Positions 45,076 through 54,255 of a stretch of 64,000 bases of DNA are shown here, one piece after another. Within the stretch, counting starts at the first letter, position 1. Each line of letters starts with the position of its first letter. Position numbers and translations under genes: made by a program. This DNA is from Sphingopyxis yananensis (GTDB lineage Bacteria; Pseudomonadota; Alphaproteobacteria; Sphingomonadales; Sphingomonadaceae), in assembly GCF_020687785.1 (NCBI RefSeq), contig NZ_JAJEWI010000005.1, positions 682,001 through 746,000 of the forward strand, given 5' to 3'. The notes under the pieces are model-generated. The model was not told the DNA's origin and made no database searches. It saw nothing but the letters and a program-made list of their open reading frames with translations.

Positions 45076-46458
45076 TCAGGGTTGAACAGGACCCCAGCTA
45101 GGATCCGAGCCGTCTTGGGGCGTTGGCAAGCGGCGCAAGTTCACGCCGGTCAAGTCAACCTGCCACAGACTGGATTTGCCGTCGCGCCCTGCCGAGGTGC
45201 GGAAGAATTGCAGCACACGGCCATTGGGCGACCATGTGGGGGCTTCGTCCTGCCAGCTGTTGGTTAGCAAGCGTTCGCCGCCGCCCGATGGGGTCATCAC
45301 CCCAACGCGAATATTGCCGCCGCCCAAGCGGGTGAAGGCCACCAAGTCACCGCGCGGCGACCATTCTGGCGTGGCATAGCGGCCACCGCCAAAGCTGATG
45401 CGGCGTTGGTCGCTGCCATCGGCATTCATCACATAAAGCTGCTGTGTTCCGCTGCGGTCGCTTTCAAAGACGATTTTGCTGCCGTCGGGGGAGAAGCTGC
45501 CGCCGACATCAATGCCGGGGGTGCTGGTCAGGCGCGTGGGGGTGCCGCCGCTGGCGGGAACGACATAAATGTCGGTGTTGCCGCCAACCGCCATGGAAAA
45601 TAGAATTTTCCGGCCATCGGGCGACCAGCGTGGAGCGAAGGTGGTGTTGCTGCTTTCGGTCACCAGATTTTGTTTTTCGGTGACCGTGTCATAAATGAAC
45701 ACGCGCACGCGGTTGTTCAAATAGCTGACATAGACGATTTTCTTGTAGTCGGGCGAGAAACGCGGGCTGAGGGCCAGCGCCTGACCATTGGTGATGAAAC
45801 GGTGATTTCCACCATCGCTGTCCATGATCGCCAGACGCTTGATGCGATTCCCCTTGGGGCCGCTTTCCGCGATATAGGCGACACGGCTGTCAAAGAAGGG
45901 CGCTTCGCCTGACAGGCGCGAATAAATGGCGTCGGAGCATTTATGCGCCGCGCGGCGCCAGTCGCCTGCCTGAATTTCATAGCCCTGACGGACCAATTCG
46001 GTGCCCAGCACGGTGTCATAAAGATAACAGCCGACGATCAAGCCGCCCGTGCTGCTGGCGCGAACAAAGCCATGCACCACATTGTCGGCGTTGCGGGCCG
46101 TCCAGTCCGCGTAGCGGGGCGCGGTGACTTCATCCATGGTGATGCCGCGCACGCTGCTGGGGCCAAGCGGGGCATAAAGGCCGCTGCGTTCCAGATTGGC
46201 GGCGATAATATCGGCCATTTGGCGGCCCAAATTATCGGTGCGCAGGCCCGCGACCACTTGGGCGGACGGCGTAGCAAAAGCGGGAACCGCAATGACCGTG
46301 CGTTCATTGCTGACGTCCGCGACCACTTCGGCAGTGCGGGGGGCGTCGGTCGGGGCGGCCGCGGGCGCCGCGCTTTGGGCGCTGGCGGTGCTGGCGGCGA
46401 CAAAGGCCCCGCAGGCCGTAGCGAGCAGCGCCAATTTACGACTGAGTGAATATGTCAT
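45076..46458 (-). CDS. tolB: Tol-Pal system beta-propeller protein TolB
   Basis: 460 residues. The signal peptide ends near TASAQ. The N-terminal domain ([33 protein letters not shown]) is followed by the beta-propeller repeats [31 protein letters not shown] and [17 protein letters not shown]. TolB is periplasmic and binds Pal. The start ATG 46458 shares one base with the tolA stop (TGATG) and has an AAGGAA site. About 130 bp separate it from pal. Confidence 0.96.
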   Translation of the reverse strand: MTYSLSRKLALLATACGAFVAASTASAQSAAPAAAPTDAPRTAEVVADVSNERTVIAVPAFATPSAQVVAGLRTDNLGRQMADIIAANLERSGLYAPLGPSSVRGITMDEVTAPRYADWTARNADNVVHGFVRASSTGGLIVGCYLYDTVLGTELVRQGYEIQAGDWRRAAHKCSDAIYSRLSGEAPFFDSRVAYIAESGPKGNRIKRLAIMDSDGGNHRFITNGQALALSPRFSPDYKKIVYVSYLNNRVRVFIYDTVTEKQNLVTESSNTTFAPRWSPDGRKILFSMAVGGNTDIYVVPASGGTPTRLTSTPGIDVGGSFSPDGSKIVFESDRSGTQQLYVMNADGSDQRRISFGGGRYATPEWSPRGDLVAFTRLGGGNIRVGVMTPSGGGERLLTNSWQDEAPTWSPNGRVLQFFRTSAGRDGKSSLWQVDLTGVNLRRLPTPQDGSDPSWGPVQP

Positions 46459-47471
46459 CACATTCCTTTCGCACGGAAGGTCACTTCCCAGACCCTCCAT
46501 TGATCATAATATTCTTCGGGCAAATCAAAAGGGGCGGCCTGACGGATAGAACGCATCGCGCGTTCGACAAACAAGGCCTGTTGTGGAGCATTGCTGTCCG
46601 TTTGGCCGGATAATTCGCCAAGCTGTGTAATATTGGTGACGCGGCCATCGCGGCTGAGGTTGATCCGCAGCACGACGCGCAATTTGTCGATATCGACGCC
46701 CGATGGCACATTCCGCCGCCAATAAGGCAAGATCGCGCCGTCAATGGCGACGTCGATCGACCGCTTTACCTCTGCCGCTGTCGCAGCGGCGGGGGCTCCC
46801 TTGCTTTGGGTGGCGCGGCTGGGGGCGCGGGACAGGCCATCGAGGATGCCGTCCAAACGGCCCGTTGGACGCGGATTGTCACCCGCCTTGGCTGCCGGAG
46901 CCTTGGGCGTCGGCGTAGGGGCCTTGGTTACGGGCTTTTTGGGTGCTGGCGCGGGGGCTGGCGTGGCCTTGGGAGCCGGACTGGGGCGTGTGGGCGCCTT
47001 GGTCGCGGCGGGCGGCGGCGACTTGGGTGTCGGACGCGGCACGGCCTTTGGCGCAGGGCGCTCGACTGCAGCGCGTTTGGGCGGTGTCGGGTCGGGCGCG
47101 GGCGGCGTGGGGCGCGGCGGCGGCGGAGCGGGCGGTGTGGGTGTGGGCGGCGTCGGTGTGGGTTCGGGGGCCGGGATGTCGCGCTCATCCTCTTCGCCCA
47201 GTCTGGCCGCCGGGGCGTCTTCGGTGATCACCGGCGCGGTGGATTTGGGCGCGGTTTCAGCGATTAAGTCCACCTCCATCGGCGGATTTTCAAAGCTGCG
47301 CTTGCCCGCGGTCCATTGCACCGACAATAAACCGATAATCAGCACATGGGCGATGACCGCCACCGCGACCGCCGAGGTTGAGCGCGACGGCCCAGCCGGA
47401 AGCGCGGCAGTGGGCGCGCCAGCGGGCGACAATTTTTTGCCCAGAGAGGCTTTGGGGCCGTTCATCTGCAT
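46458..47471 (-). CDS. tolA: TolA-like energy transducer
   Basis: 337 residues. One N-terminal membrane helix ([17 protein letters not shown]) is followed by a long Pro/Ala/Lys/Thr-rich linker (about residues 85-215) and a C-terminal TonB/TolA-type domain ([20 protein letters not shown]). TolA couples TolQR in the inner membrane to TolB-Pal. Here the linker is proline-rich rather than the helical Ala/Lys/Glu type of Escherichia coli, as is usual in alphaproteobacteria. Three bases separate it from tolR. Confidence 0.92.
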   Translation of the reverse strand: MQMNGPKASLGKKLSPAGAPTAALPAGPSRSTSAVAVAVIAHVLIIGLLSVQWTAGKRSFENPPMEVDLIAETAPKSTAPVITEDAPAARLGEEDERDIPAPEPTPTPPTPTPPAPPPPRPTPPAPDPTPPKRAAVERPAPKAVPRPTPKSPPPAATKAPTRPSPAPKATPAPAPAPKKPVTKAPTPTPKAPAAKAGDNPRPTGRLDGILDGLSRAPSRATQSKGAPAAATAAEVKRSIDVAIDGAILPYWRRNVPSGVDIDKLRVVLRINLSRDGRVTNITQLGELSGQTDSNAPQQALFVERAMRSIRQAAPFDLPEEYYDQWRVWEVTFRAKGM

Positions 47472-47474
47472 TGC

Positions 47475-48023
47475 CTATTCCGCCGCAGCTGAACCGTCTG
47501 TGACCATAGGGGCGGCGGCTGCGTCGTTTGCTGTGGTCGCGGCGGGAGCATTTGACGCGCTGGATGGGGTGTCCGAACCCGTCGTCACCAACGCAATGCG
47601 GGTCAGGCCGACGCGGTTAAGCTCGCCCATGATTTTCATCACGCGGCCATAATCAAGGCTTTTGTCCGCGCGCAGCATGATCTGGCGGGGGCGGTCTTGC
47701 TTGGCCTCTGCAGCGGCGATGGCTTCCAGTTTGGCGGGCAAATCTTGTTCGGCGACAATATCTTCGCCCAAATAGACGCTATTGTCGGCGTTGATCGATA
47801 ATTGCAGCGGTTCTTGTTCCTCTGCATCCATGGGCTTGGCGCGGCTTTCGGGCAGGTCAATCGGCACGGCGGAGGAAATGAGCGGGGCGGTGACCATGAA
47901 AATGATCAGCAACACCAGCATCACGTCCACAAAGGGCGTGACGTTGATTTCGGCCATCGGGGCGCGGCGGCTGCCGCGTCCGCGCCGCGAGGGGCCGCCA
48001 GATGTTGGGCCGGTCATGCCCAT
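47475..48023 (-). CDS. tolR: TolR / ExbD-family protein with C-terminal extension
   Basis: 182 residues, about 35 more than usual. The membrane helix with the proton-channel Asp is NVTPFVDVMLVLLIIFMVTAPL, followed by the periplasmic domain (IMLRADKSLDYGRVMKIMGELNRVGLTRIALV). The extra tail after about residue 148 is rich in Ala, Ser and Thr and looks disordered. TolR uses proton motive force together with TolQ. Its start overlaps the tolQ stop by one base. Confidence 0.95.
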   Translation of the reverse strand: MGMTGPTSGGPSRRGRGSRRAPMAEINVTPFVDVMLVLLIIFMVTAPLISSAVPIDLPESRAKPMDAEEQEPLQLSINADNSVYLGEDIVAEQDLPAKLEAIAAAEAKQDRPRQIMLRADKSLDYGRVMKIMGELNRVGLTRIALVTTGSDTPSSASNAPAATTANDAAAAPMVTDGSAAAE

Positions 48024-48721
48024 TAGAGATCAGCCTCAAGCTCGCGGCTGAAGGTGGCGTGCAGGCCGTCGGCGAACAAGCCCATGCGCGATTCCAAACG
48101 GTTAATGCGCTGGGAAAAGCTGTTATAGGCGATAACAGCGGGAATGGCGGCGAACAGGCCGATGGCGGTGGCGAACAAAGCCTCGGCAATGCCGGGGGCA
48201 ACGACGGCGAGCGAGCTGTTGTTCGATGCGGCAATGGCGGTGAAGCTGCGCATGATCCCCCAAACCGTGCCGAACAGGCCGACGAAGGGGGCGACCGCGC
48301 CGATGGTGGCCAGCGTGCCGATTTTTTCGGCGCGGCGGTCGATTTCGATCGCAATCGCGCTGTTCATGGCGATGTTCAGCCGGTCCCGCGTGCCGTCGCG
48401 GTCAACGCGGCGGCCACCCGTCGAGCGGCGCCATTCGCCAATGCCAGCGGCCAGCACCTTGGCGCTGGGCAGGTTTTCGCGGCCATTGGCCTCATAAAAT
48501 TTGTCGATATCCCCTGCGCGCCAGAAATCTTGTTCGAACTTGGCCGATGCCTTCATCGCTTTGCTGAGCGCGGAGCCGTTGGACAGTATGACCACCCAGA
48601 CATAGATGGACGCCGCAAGCAGGCCGATCATCACAGCCTTTACAACCCAATCCGCCTGCAAAAACAGCGCGACGGGGGACAGGGTTGCCGCATCAGCGGC
48701 CAGCGAGATATTGTCTAGCAA
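48023..48721 (-). CDS. tolQ: TolQ / ExbB-family proton channel
   Basis: 232 residues with the MotA/TolQ/ExbB domain: AVMIGLLAASIYVWVVILSNG as the first helix, then IGAVAPFVGLFGTVWGIMRSF and LFATAIGLFAAIPAVIAYNSF. No ATG starts near the right length. TTG 48721 (LLDNISLAAD) has GGAGAG eight bases upstream and overlaps the end of ybgC by 7 bp, which supports it; longer upstream frames lie within ybgC in another phase. Confidence 0.94.
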   Translation of the reverse strand: MLDNISLAADAATLSPVALFLQADWVVKAVMIGLLAASIYVWVVILSNGSALSKAMKASAKFEQDFWRAGDIDKFYEANGRENLPSAKVLAAGIGEWRRSTGGRRVDRDGTRDRLNIAMNSAIAIEIDRRAEKIGTLATIGAVAPFVGLFGTVWGIMRSFTAIAASNNSSLAVVAPGIAEALFATAIGLFAAIPAVIAYNSFSQRINRLESRMGLFADGLHATFSRELEADL

Positions 48722-49179
48722 GGGAAATTCTCTCCATTCATGATCGCGGTAAAGCGGTCTGCCCAGTTTTTCGGTTGACGGCGCGGACGGCCATCGGGTG
48801 CCAGAAAGGCAGCGGTAACACGGCCTGTCGTTAACAGTTGCTGACCGCGCATAATATTTTGCGAAATGATAACGCTGGCCCCGCGAACGGCGTCGACAGT
48901 GCTGATGACCAGCAGGTCGTCGTCCAGCTTGGCGGGAAGGCGATATTTTAAGGCAAGGTCGGTGATCGCCCATGCGCCTTCGCCGCTTTCCATCGCGGCG
49001 CGTTGGTCGATGCCCGCCAGACGCAGCATGTCGCTGCGCGCCCGTTCCATATAGCGGATATAATTGGCGTGATAGACGATGCCCGACAGGTCGGTGTCTT
49101 CGAAATAAACGCGCACGCGAAAATGGTGCGTCGCACCATCGAAATAGCCGGGCTGGAAGGGCGGAGGGCTGTTATCCAT
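48715..49179 (-). CDS. ybgC: Tol-Pal-associated acyl-CoA thioesterase YbgC
   Basis: 154 residues with the hot-dog fold. The signature VYFEDTDLSGIVYHANYIRYMERAR contains the catalytic Asp (position shown by DTDLSGIVYH). ATG 49179 begins MDNSPPPFQPG; the frame is open further upstream to 49272 without support. It is the first gene of ybgC-tolQ-tolR-tolA-tolB-pal, the common order. Confidence 0.94.
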   Translation of the reverse strand: MDNSPPPFQPGYFDGATHHFRVRVYFEDTDLSGIVYHANYIRYMERARSDMLRLAGIDQRAAMESGEGAWAITDLALKYRLPAKLDDDLLVISTVDAVRGASVIISQNIMRGQQLLTTGRVTAAFLAPDGRPRRQPKNWADRFTAIMNGENFPC

Positions 49180-49414
49180 CACTGTCTTCGATAGCCTGTG
49201 CGCTTTGGCGCGCAACCCCTGTTGGGCCACTTTATTGATATGTTGGGCCGCTATTCGGGTAAAATGCCTCAATTTTTTTGCTCGCCATCTGGCACCAGCT
49301 CCAAGATGACAGGGCGGTGACAGATGGGTGATAGGTTGATGATAGGAAGGGATTTTTGCGCGCGGCGGTTTTTGGGGGCGGTTTTTGGGGTATGTGTGTT
49401 GTTAACCATGCACC

Positions 49415-50431
49415 TTAGTCGTCGAACAGCCCGTCTTGAATTTGGCTGGGCGGGATGCGGCCCATATGTTTCCATGCCGCCGCATTCATGCAGCGGCCCC
49501 GCGCCGTGCGGGCGATCAGGCCGATTTGCAGCAAATAAGGCTCGATCACATCTTCGATGGTGTCACGCGGTTCGGACAGGCCCGCCGCCAGCGTTTCGAC
49601 GCCCACGGGGCCGCCGCCGTAAATATCCGCGATCATCGACAAATAGCGGCGGTCCATCGCATCAAGGCCCAAGGCGTCTACCTCTAGCCGATTGAGCGCG
49701 CCGTCCGCGATATTGGCGTTGACGATATCGGCCCCCGCCACGGTGGCAAAGTCGCGGACACGGCGCAGCAAGCGTCCCGCGATGCGCGGGGTGCCGCGCG
49801 CGCGGCGGGCGATTTCCAGCGCGCCATCGGGTGAAATGGGCAGGTTCAGCAAGCGCGCGGCGCGGGTGATGACCAGTTCCAATTCGGCGTGGGTATAGAA
49901 ATTGAGGCGGACGGGAATGCCGAAACGGTCGCGCAGGGGCTGGGTCAGCAAGCCTTGGCGGGTGGTTGCGCCGACAAGAGTGAATTTGGGCAGGTCGATG
50001 CGGACGGAGCGGGCGGACGGCCCTTCGCCAATCATAATATCCAGCGCGCGGTCTTCCATGGCGGGATAGAGGATTTCTTCGACGGCGGGGGACATGCGGT
50101 GGATTTCGTCGATGAACAGGACATCGCCGTCTTCTAGGTTCGTCAGCAAGGCGGCGAGGTCGCCCGCCTTGGCGATGACGGGGCCGCTGGTGGAGCGAAA
50201 GCCAACGCCGAGTTCGCGGGCCACAATTTGCGCTAACGTAGTTTTGCCAAGCCCCGGCGGGCCGAAGAAGAGGACATGATCGAGTGCGTCCTGCCGTTGC
50301 CGAGCCGCCTCAATGAAAATCCGCAGATTTTCGCGCGCAGCGGCTTGGCCGACAAATTCACCGAGGGATTTGGGACGCAGCGCGGCGTCGATATCTTCGG
50401 GGGTGCGGTTGGGGGTGGTGATGTCGGTCAT
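49415..50431 (-). CDS. ruvB: Holliday junction branch-migration helicase RuvB
   Basis: 338 residues. Walker A is GPPGLGKTT, Walker B DEIHRM, and sensor/arginine-finger region [19 protein letters not shown]. The C-terminal winged-helix has [18 protein letters not shown]. With RuvA it drives branch migration during recombination repair. ATG 50431 is preferred over the longer frame to 50458. It overlaps the upstream orphan gene by 4 bp (ATGA), rather than following ruvA directly. Confidence 0.97.
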   Translation of the reverse strand: MTDITTPNRTPEDIDAALRPKSLGEFVGQAAARENLRIFIEAARQRQDALDHVLFFGPPGLGKTTLAQIVARELGVGFRSTSGPVIAKAGDLAALLTNLEDGDVLFIDEIHRMSPAVEEILYPAMEDRALDIMIGEGPSARSVRIDLPKFTLVGATTRQGLLTQPLRDRFGIPVRLNFYTHAELELVITRAARLLNLPISPDGALEIARRARGTPRIAGRLLRRVRDFATVAGADIVNANIADGALNRLEVDALGLDAMDRRYLSMIADIYGGGPVGVETLAAGLSEPRDTIEDVIEPYLLQIGLIARTARGRCMNAAAWKHMGRIPPSQIQDGLFDD

Positions 50432-51207
50432 TGGGTAATAGGCTCCCATTGAGAGCATCCTCTGGATCGCAAATTTCTGAGTTGAGTTAAGGTGGCATCC
50501 TCAAGGGTTCTAGATGGACTCACTATCTCGAACCCGTCAGTGCAGTCTTTGATCAAAATATCCCAATACCTGCCAGAATTAGAAAGATTTGTGCTCTTGT
50601 AGATCGTATCTACGCGACCCTCACAGTATTCTGCGATGTCTCTCAGGATGTCGGTGATCTTGAGGCTGTGTATAAGTGAGAGTGCGGCGTGTGAATTTTT
50701 AAATTCCGGTGAGTGAGCTTCTATTCCGGCGAACGACATTCTGAAAAAGTGATTTAATCGATCTATATTTATTAATAATCCACTTATGGTTTTTAATTCT
50801 TTATCTTGATCTATAGTTTCGATGAATTCCTTTATAATCTTTAGGCTATTCTCTCCAATATTTAAATCAAATGCGATCATTTCATTTTCTATCGAGGAGA
50901 ATTTGATTTCGTTGCATTGTTCATGTGCCTCTGAGAGTTCACAGATGCTTTGAAATGCAAATGAATTTTTTTCAAAAATTTGCATCAATACAGGGATCAT
51001 GGAAACTTTGATGGCGTTATGCTGGCGCCTTACGCTGTCCATGTGGATAACAAATGATGCTCGAGTCTGCTTGCGCAAGTAGTAAGCGCCAATGCCAGCA
51101 GCGAGCAAGGCTAAGCACCCGCTAGCTAACGTTTGCCAATGGTACAGGCCATTTTTCAGGGTTGCGAGATGTGAACTCAGGTCGCATCCGGCAAAGAGCT
51201 CGCTCAC
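50428..51207 (-). CDS. Orphan membrane-anchored protein inserted between ruvA and ruvB
   Basis: 259 residues, not recognised. One membrane helix is at about residues 26-44 ([20 protein letters not shown]), followed by a Lys/Arg-rich edge (LRKQTR), so the C-terminal 210 residues are probably cytoplasmic. They look mostly helical ([30 protein letters not shown]) with an Asn/Ile/Lys/Ser-rich composition. The DNA is far more AT-rich than its neighbours: 50761-50820 has only 12 G or C of 60. Start GTG 51207 overlaps the ruvA stop (GTGA) and its stop overlaps the ruvB start (ATGA), so translation is coupled on both sides. Topology is reminiscent of DUF4760-type or other helical membrane-tethered proteins, but I cannot assign it. 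Recent transfer is likely from its composition. Confidence 0.75.
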   Translation of the reverse strand: MSELFAGCDLSSHLATLKNGLYHWQTLASGCLALLAAGIGAYYLRKQTRASFVIHMDSVRRQHNAIKVSMIPVLMQIFEKNSFAFQSICELSEAHEQCNEIKFSSIENEMIAFDLNIGENSLKIIKEFIETIDQDKELKTISGLLINIDRLNHFFRMSFAGIEAHSPEFKNSHAALSLIHSLKITDILRDIAEYCEGRVDTIYKSTNLSNSGRYWDILIKDCTDGFEIVSPSRTLEDATLTQLRNLRSRGCSQWEPITQ

Positions 51208-51818
51208 TTCGCTGCCTTCTTCAGCGCCAGTCTGACCAGCGCATCCAAAGTCGCGCTATCGCCCAATTCTTCGGCGGCGGCGGAGACGGCGGTGGAGGCT
51301 TCGGCGGGTTTGAAGCCCAAGGAGGATAGGGCGGATAGAGCGTCGCCAAATGGGCTGCCGCCCTTGGCGTTGCTGCTCATGCTGCCGGATGGGCCCGTAC
51401 CGGCGATGCCGCCAAGGCCAGCGGCTTTGTCCTTAAGCTCGTTGCAAATGCGCTGGGCCAGCTTGGGGCCGACGCCATTGGCGCGCGCGATCATGGCATG
51501 GTCGCCATTGGCCAAAGCGCGCTGGAGTTCATTGAGTTCCAGCGCGGAGAGGATGGCCAGCGCCACTTTGGTGCCGACGCCCTGAACGACGGTGAGCATG
51601 CGGAACCAATCGCGTTCTTCGGCGCGGGAGAAGCCGAGCAGGCGCATGAAATCTTCGCCGACCAGCAATTCGGTGTGGACGGTGACCTCGTCGCCCTTGG
51701 CCCCCAATGCGTCGAGGGTGCGGGCCGAAGCCTCCACCAAATAGCCCACGCCGCCAACGTCGATAATCGCGGAGCCTGCGCTTGTGGAATCCAGCGTGCC
51801 GGTCAGTTTTGCTATCAT
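51204..51818 (-). CDS. ruvA: Holliday junction DNA-binding protein RuvA
   Basis: 204 residues. The OB fold ([30 protein letters not shown]) is followed by the helix-hairpin-helix domain ([18 protein letters not shown]-like; [21 protein letters not shown]) and the C-terminal domain III ([20 protein letters not shown]) that contacts RuvB. It tetramerises on Holliday junctions. It is separated from ruvC by 196 bp and followed by the orphan gene in an overlap. Confidence 0.96.
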   Translation of the reverse strand: MIAKLTGTLDSTSAGSAIIDVGGVGYLVEASARTLDALGAKGDEVTVHTELLVGEDFMRLLGFSRAEERDWFRMLTVVQGVGTKVALAILSALELNELQRALANGDHAMIARANGVGPKLAQRICNELKDKAAGLGGIAGTGPSGSMSSNAKGGSPFGDALSALSSLGFKPAEASTAVSAAAEELGDSATLDALVRLALKKAAK

Positions 51819-52014
51819 GTCCCATGCCTAGCGAGGTGAGAACGAAAAGGGAATATCTATTCCCCAAGGCGCAGCATGTTTTGGGATGCAGGGCGTGTCA
51901 ATGCCGTGCGGGATGTAGAAAAAGCTGGGTAGGCTAACGGCTGGTGCGGGGTGTGCGGCGCGAATTTTGGCGGCGCGGGTTAGCGGCCAATCATGTGGCG
52001 TTTTCTTGCGCGGC

Positions 52015-52494
52015 TTACCTGCCAGCAAGCCCTCGGTGGTTGGCGTGGCAGATCGCGACGGCCAGCGCGTCGGCGGCGTCGGGGCCGATGACTTTGGAAC
52101 CGGGGAGGAGGACGCGCAGCATCGCTTGCACTTGTTCTTTGCTGGCAGCGCCTGTGCCGACAATCGCTTTTTTGACCAGCCGCGTGCTATATTCGGTGAC
52201 GCTGATGCCGCCGCGCGCACAGCCCAGCATGGTGACGCCGCGCGCATGGGCCAATTTTAGCGTGGATTTGGGATTGTCGTTGACGAACACTTCTTCGATG
52301 GCGGCGACATCGGGATTATAGTCCGCGATAACGGCGGCCAGCACCGTGTCGATATAAGCCAGACGTTCGGCCATGGGGGTTTGGGCGTTGGTTTTGATTT
52401 GGCCGTTGGCGATATGGCTGATGCGGCTGCCCTCGGCGCGGATAATGCCCCATCCGGTGGAAGTAAGCGAAGGGTCGAGGCCGAGGATGATCAT
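52015..52494 (-). CDS. ruvC: Holliday junction resolvase RuvC
   Basis: 159 residues. Catalytic acidic residues match the family: D7 in GLDPSLT, E67/E68 in IEEVF, D139 and D142 in [12 protein letters not shown] 52494 starts MIILGLDPS; the longer frame to 52629 runs into yebC. It cleaves Holliday junctions delivered by RuvAB. It follows yebC after 67 bp. Confidence 0.96.
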   Translation of the reverse strand: MIILGLDPSLTSTGWGIIRAEGSRISHIANGQIKTNAQTPMAERLAYIDTVLAAVIADYNPDVAAIEEVFVNDNPKSTLKLAHARGVTMLGCARGGISVTEYSTRLVKKAIVGTGAASKEQVQAMLRVLLPGSKVIGPDAADALAVAICHANHRGLAGR

Positions 52495-52511
52495 AGTGGG
52501 GGATGATGCGG

Positions 52512-52540
52512 GGGCGCGGCCAAAAGCAGAGGCCGCGCCC
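52512..52540. repeat. Perfect inverted repeat between yebC and ruvC
   Basis: A 10-bp GC-only stem (52512-52521 with 52531-52540) and a 9-nt loop lie in the 67-bp gap. No T-run follows on either strand, so it may stabilise or attenuate the yebC-ruvC transcript rather than end it. Confidence 0.55.
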
Positions 52541-52561
52541 ATCGCATGTGGTTCCTGACGA

Positions 52562-53308
52562 TTAGCCAAGTTGTTCCATGATGGCGTCGGGGATTTCATA
52601 ATTGCCCCAAACGGTTTGCACATCATCATCGTCGTCGAGCACGTCGATCAGCTTGAACAGCGTTTGCGCGGTGGCAACGTCTGTGATTTCGCTTTTGATC
52701 GTGGGTTTCCACGCCAGCTTGACGCCTTCGGCCTCACCCAGTTTGGCTTCGAGGGCCTTGGCGGTGGGGTGAAGATTTTCGACGCTGGTCCAGATTTCGT
52801 GGCCGTCTTCCGTCGATTCGACATCGTCTGCGCCCGCATCCAATGCTGCTTCGAAGACGCTGTCGGCATCGCCAGCCGAAGCGGGATAGGCGATCAAGCC
52901 CAGACGGTCGAAACCGTGGCTGACGCTGCCCGATGTACCCAAATTGCCACCATTTTTCGAGAAAGCGGTGCGAATATTGGTGGCGGTGCGGTTGCGATTG
53001 TCGGTCAAAGCCTCGACGATGATCGAGGTGCCGCCAGGGCCATAGCCTTCGTAGCGGATTTCTTCGTAATTTTCACCGTCATTGCCCGAAGCCTTGTCAA
53101 TGGCGCGTTGAATCACGTCCTTTGGTACCGACTGCGCTTTGGCGGCGTTAATCGCGGCGCGCAGGCGGGCGTTGGCATCTGGGTCAGGCAAGCCCATTTT
53201 CGCGGCCACCGTGACTTCACGGCTGAGCTTCGAGAACAAGGCGCTGCGCTTTTTATCTTGCGCGCCCTTGCGGTGCATGATGTTTTTAAATTTGCTATGG
53301 CCTGCCAT
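52562..53308 (-). CDS. yebC: YebC/PmpR-family DNA-binding regulator
   Basis: 248 residues. The signature N-terminus is [21 protein letters not shown], followed by [38 protein letters not shown] and [14 protein letters not shown]. Family members act as transcription regulators and, from recent work, can aid translation of difficult sequences. The frame opens at 53320 but MAGHSK at 53308 is the universal start. It is first in yebC-ruvC-ruvA-X-ruvB. Confidence 0.96.
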   Translation of the reverse strand: MAGHSKFKNIMHRKGAQDKKRSALFSKLSREVTVAAKMGLPDPDANARLRAAINAAKAQSVPKDVIQRAIDKASGNDGENYEEIRYEGYGPGGTSIIVEALTDNRNRTATNIRTAFSKNGGNLGTSGSVSHGFDRLGLIAYPASAGDADSVFEAALDAGADDVESTEDGHEIWTSVENLHPTAKALEAKLGEAEGVKLAWKPTIKSEITDVATAQTLFKLIDVLDDDDDVQTVWGNYEIPDAIMEQLG

Positions 53309-53380
53309 TGCCACCTCCATGCTTGCGCTGAAATTGAGGCGCGGCCCTAGCCTGACTTGGCAAATCGCACAAGCCGCACG

Positions 53381-53698
53381 TCACAGCTTTACGGCGGTGC
53401 CCGTGGCGACGACCATCAGCATCGATCCGCCTTGGCCCAATGTTTCATAGTCCAAATCCACGCCGATGACCGCATTTGCGCCCAGACGCTGGGCTTCGGC
53501 TTCCATTTCTTGGATGGCTTCTTGGCGGGCGCGGGCCAAGACTTTTTCATATTTGCCCGAACGGCCACCGACAATGTCGGTGATGCTGGCGAAAATGTCG
53601 CGAAAGATGTTCGCGCCGACGATGACTTCGCCGGTCACAAGGCCCAAATATTGCTGAACGGGTTGGCCTTCGATGCTGTTGGTGGTGGTGCTGAACAT
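53381..53698 (-). CDS. YbjQ/DUF74 heavy-metal-binding-domain family protein
   Basis: 105 residues, matching the small pentameric YbjQ family: [28 protein letters not shown] then [34 protein letters not shown] and a C-terminal [10 protein letters not shown]. Its function is unknown. ATG 53698 has GGAG nine bases upstream; the longer frame to 53770 is not needed. Confidence 0.92.
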   Translation of the reverse strand: MFSTTTNSIEGQPVQQYLGLVTGEVIVGANIFRDIFASITDIVGGRSGKYEKVLARARQEAIQEMEAEAQRLGANAVIGVDLDYETLGQGGSMLMVVATGTAVKL

Positions 53699-53780
53699 TT
53701 GGCGTTGCTCCGGTTGATATGCGCCAAATGGGGATATGCGGCGCAGTTTGTCGCCGCATATCGTGCCCATCCTTTAGGCG

Positions 53781-54023
53781 TTAATCAATGCCGAGCGCAT
53801 TTTTATAGATGTCCAAGATGGCTTCCATTTCCTTGCGGTCATGGGGCGGCAATTTGCGCAGGCGGACGATCTGGCGCATGATTTTGGGGTCATAGCCTTG
53901 GCTTTTCGATTCCAGATAGACGTCACGAATATCGTCCGAAATGCCCTTCTTTTCTTCTTCCAAACGCTCGATACGTTCGATGAAAAGGCGCAGTTGGTCG
54001 TCAGATACGGGGGCGTCGCTCAT
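53781..54023 (-). CDS. gapR: GapR/DUF2312 nucleoid-associated protein
   Basis: 80 residues. The coiled-coil core [18 protein letters not shown] is followed by [28 protein letters not shown], the DUF2312 signature. In Caulobacter, GapR binds over-twisted AT-rich DNA ahead of replication and transcription forks. The family is mainly alphaproteobacterial, which supports the taxonomic reading. It is divergent from pyruvate kinase. Confidence 0.95.
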   Translation of the reverse strand: MSDAPVSDDQLRLFIERIERLEEEKKGISDDIRDVYLESKSQGYDPKIMRQIVRLRKLPPHDRKEMEAILDIYKNALGID

Positions 54024-54255
54024 GATGGTCTCCGATTATGAATTGGGATGGCGAGGGAATCGCCTTGGCTCTTCACCTAGCGGGGGGACGGGCTTTTCGC
54101 CATGCTTTCTTGGGGAAAAGCGCGCGGGGAACAGATAGAAAGCATGAAAGCAGCGGGAAGGCTTGCATAGCTATGGCGGATGGTTGCATTTGACACAATC
54201 TGACGCCATTCCTGCGTGGGTCAGCCGAATATAAAAACAAGCGGAAAGATCGACA

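Noticed and set aside
46744-47652. 302-residue plus-strand Gly/Val/Ala-rich frame opposite tolA and tolR
   Set aside because: It is the reverse image of the Pro/Ala-rich TolA linker and lacks any domain.
49364-49390. Tandem GGCGGTTTTTGGGG repeat between ybgC and ruvB
   Set aside because: Only two 13-bp units, no spacers or hairpin; most likely a small slippage duplication.
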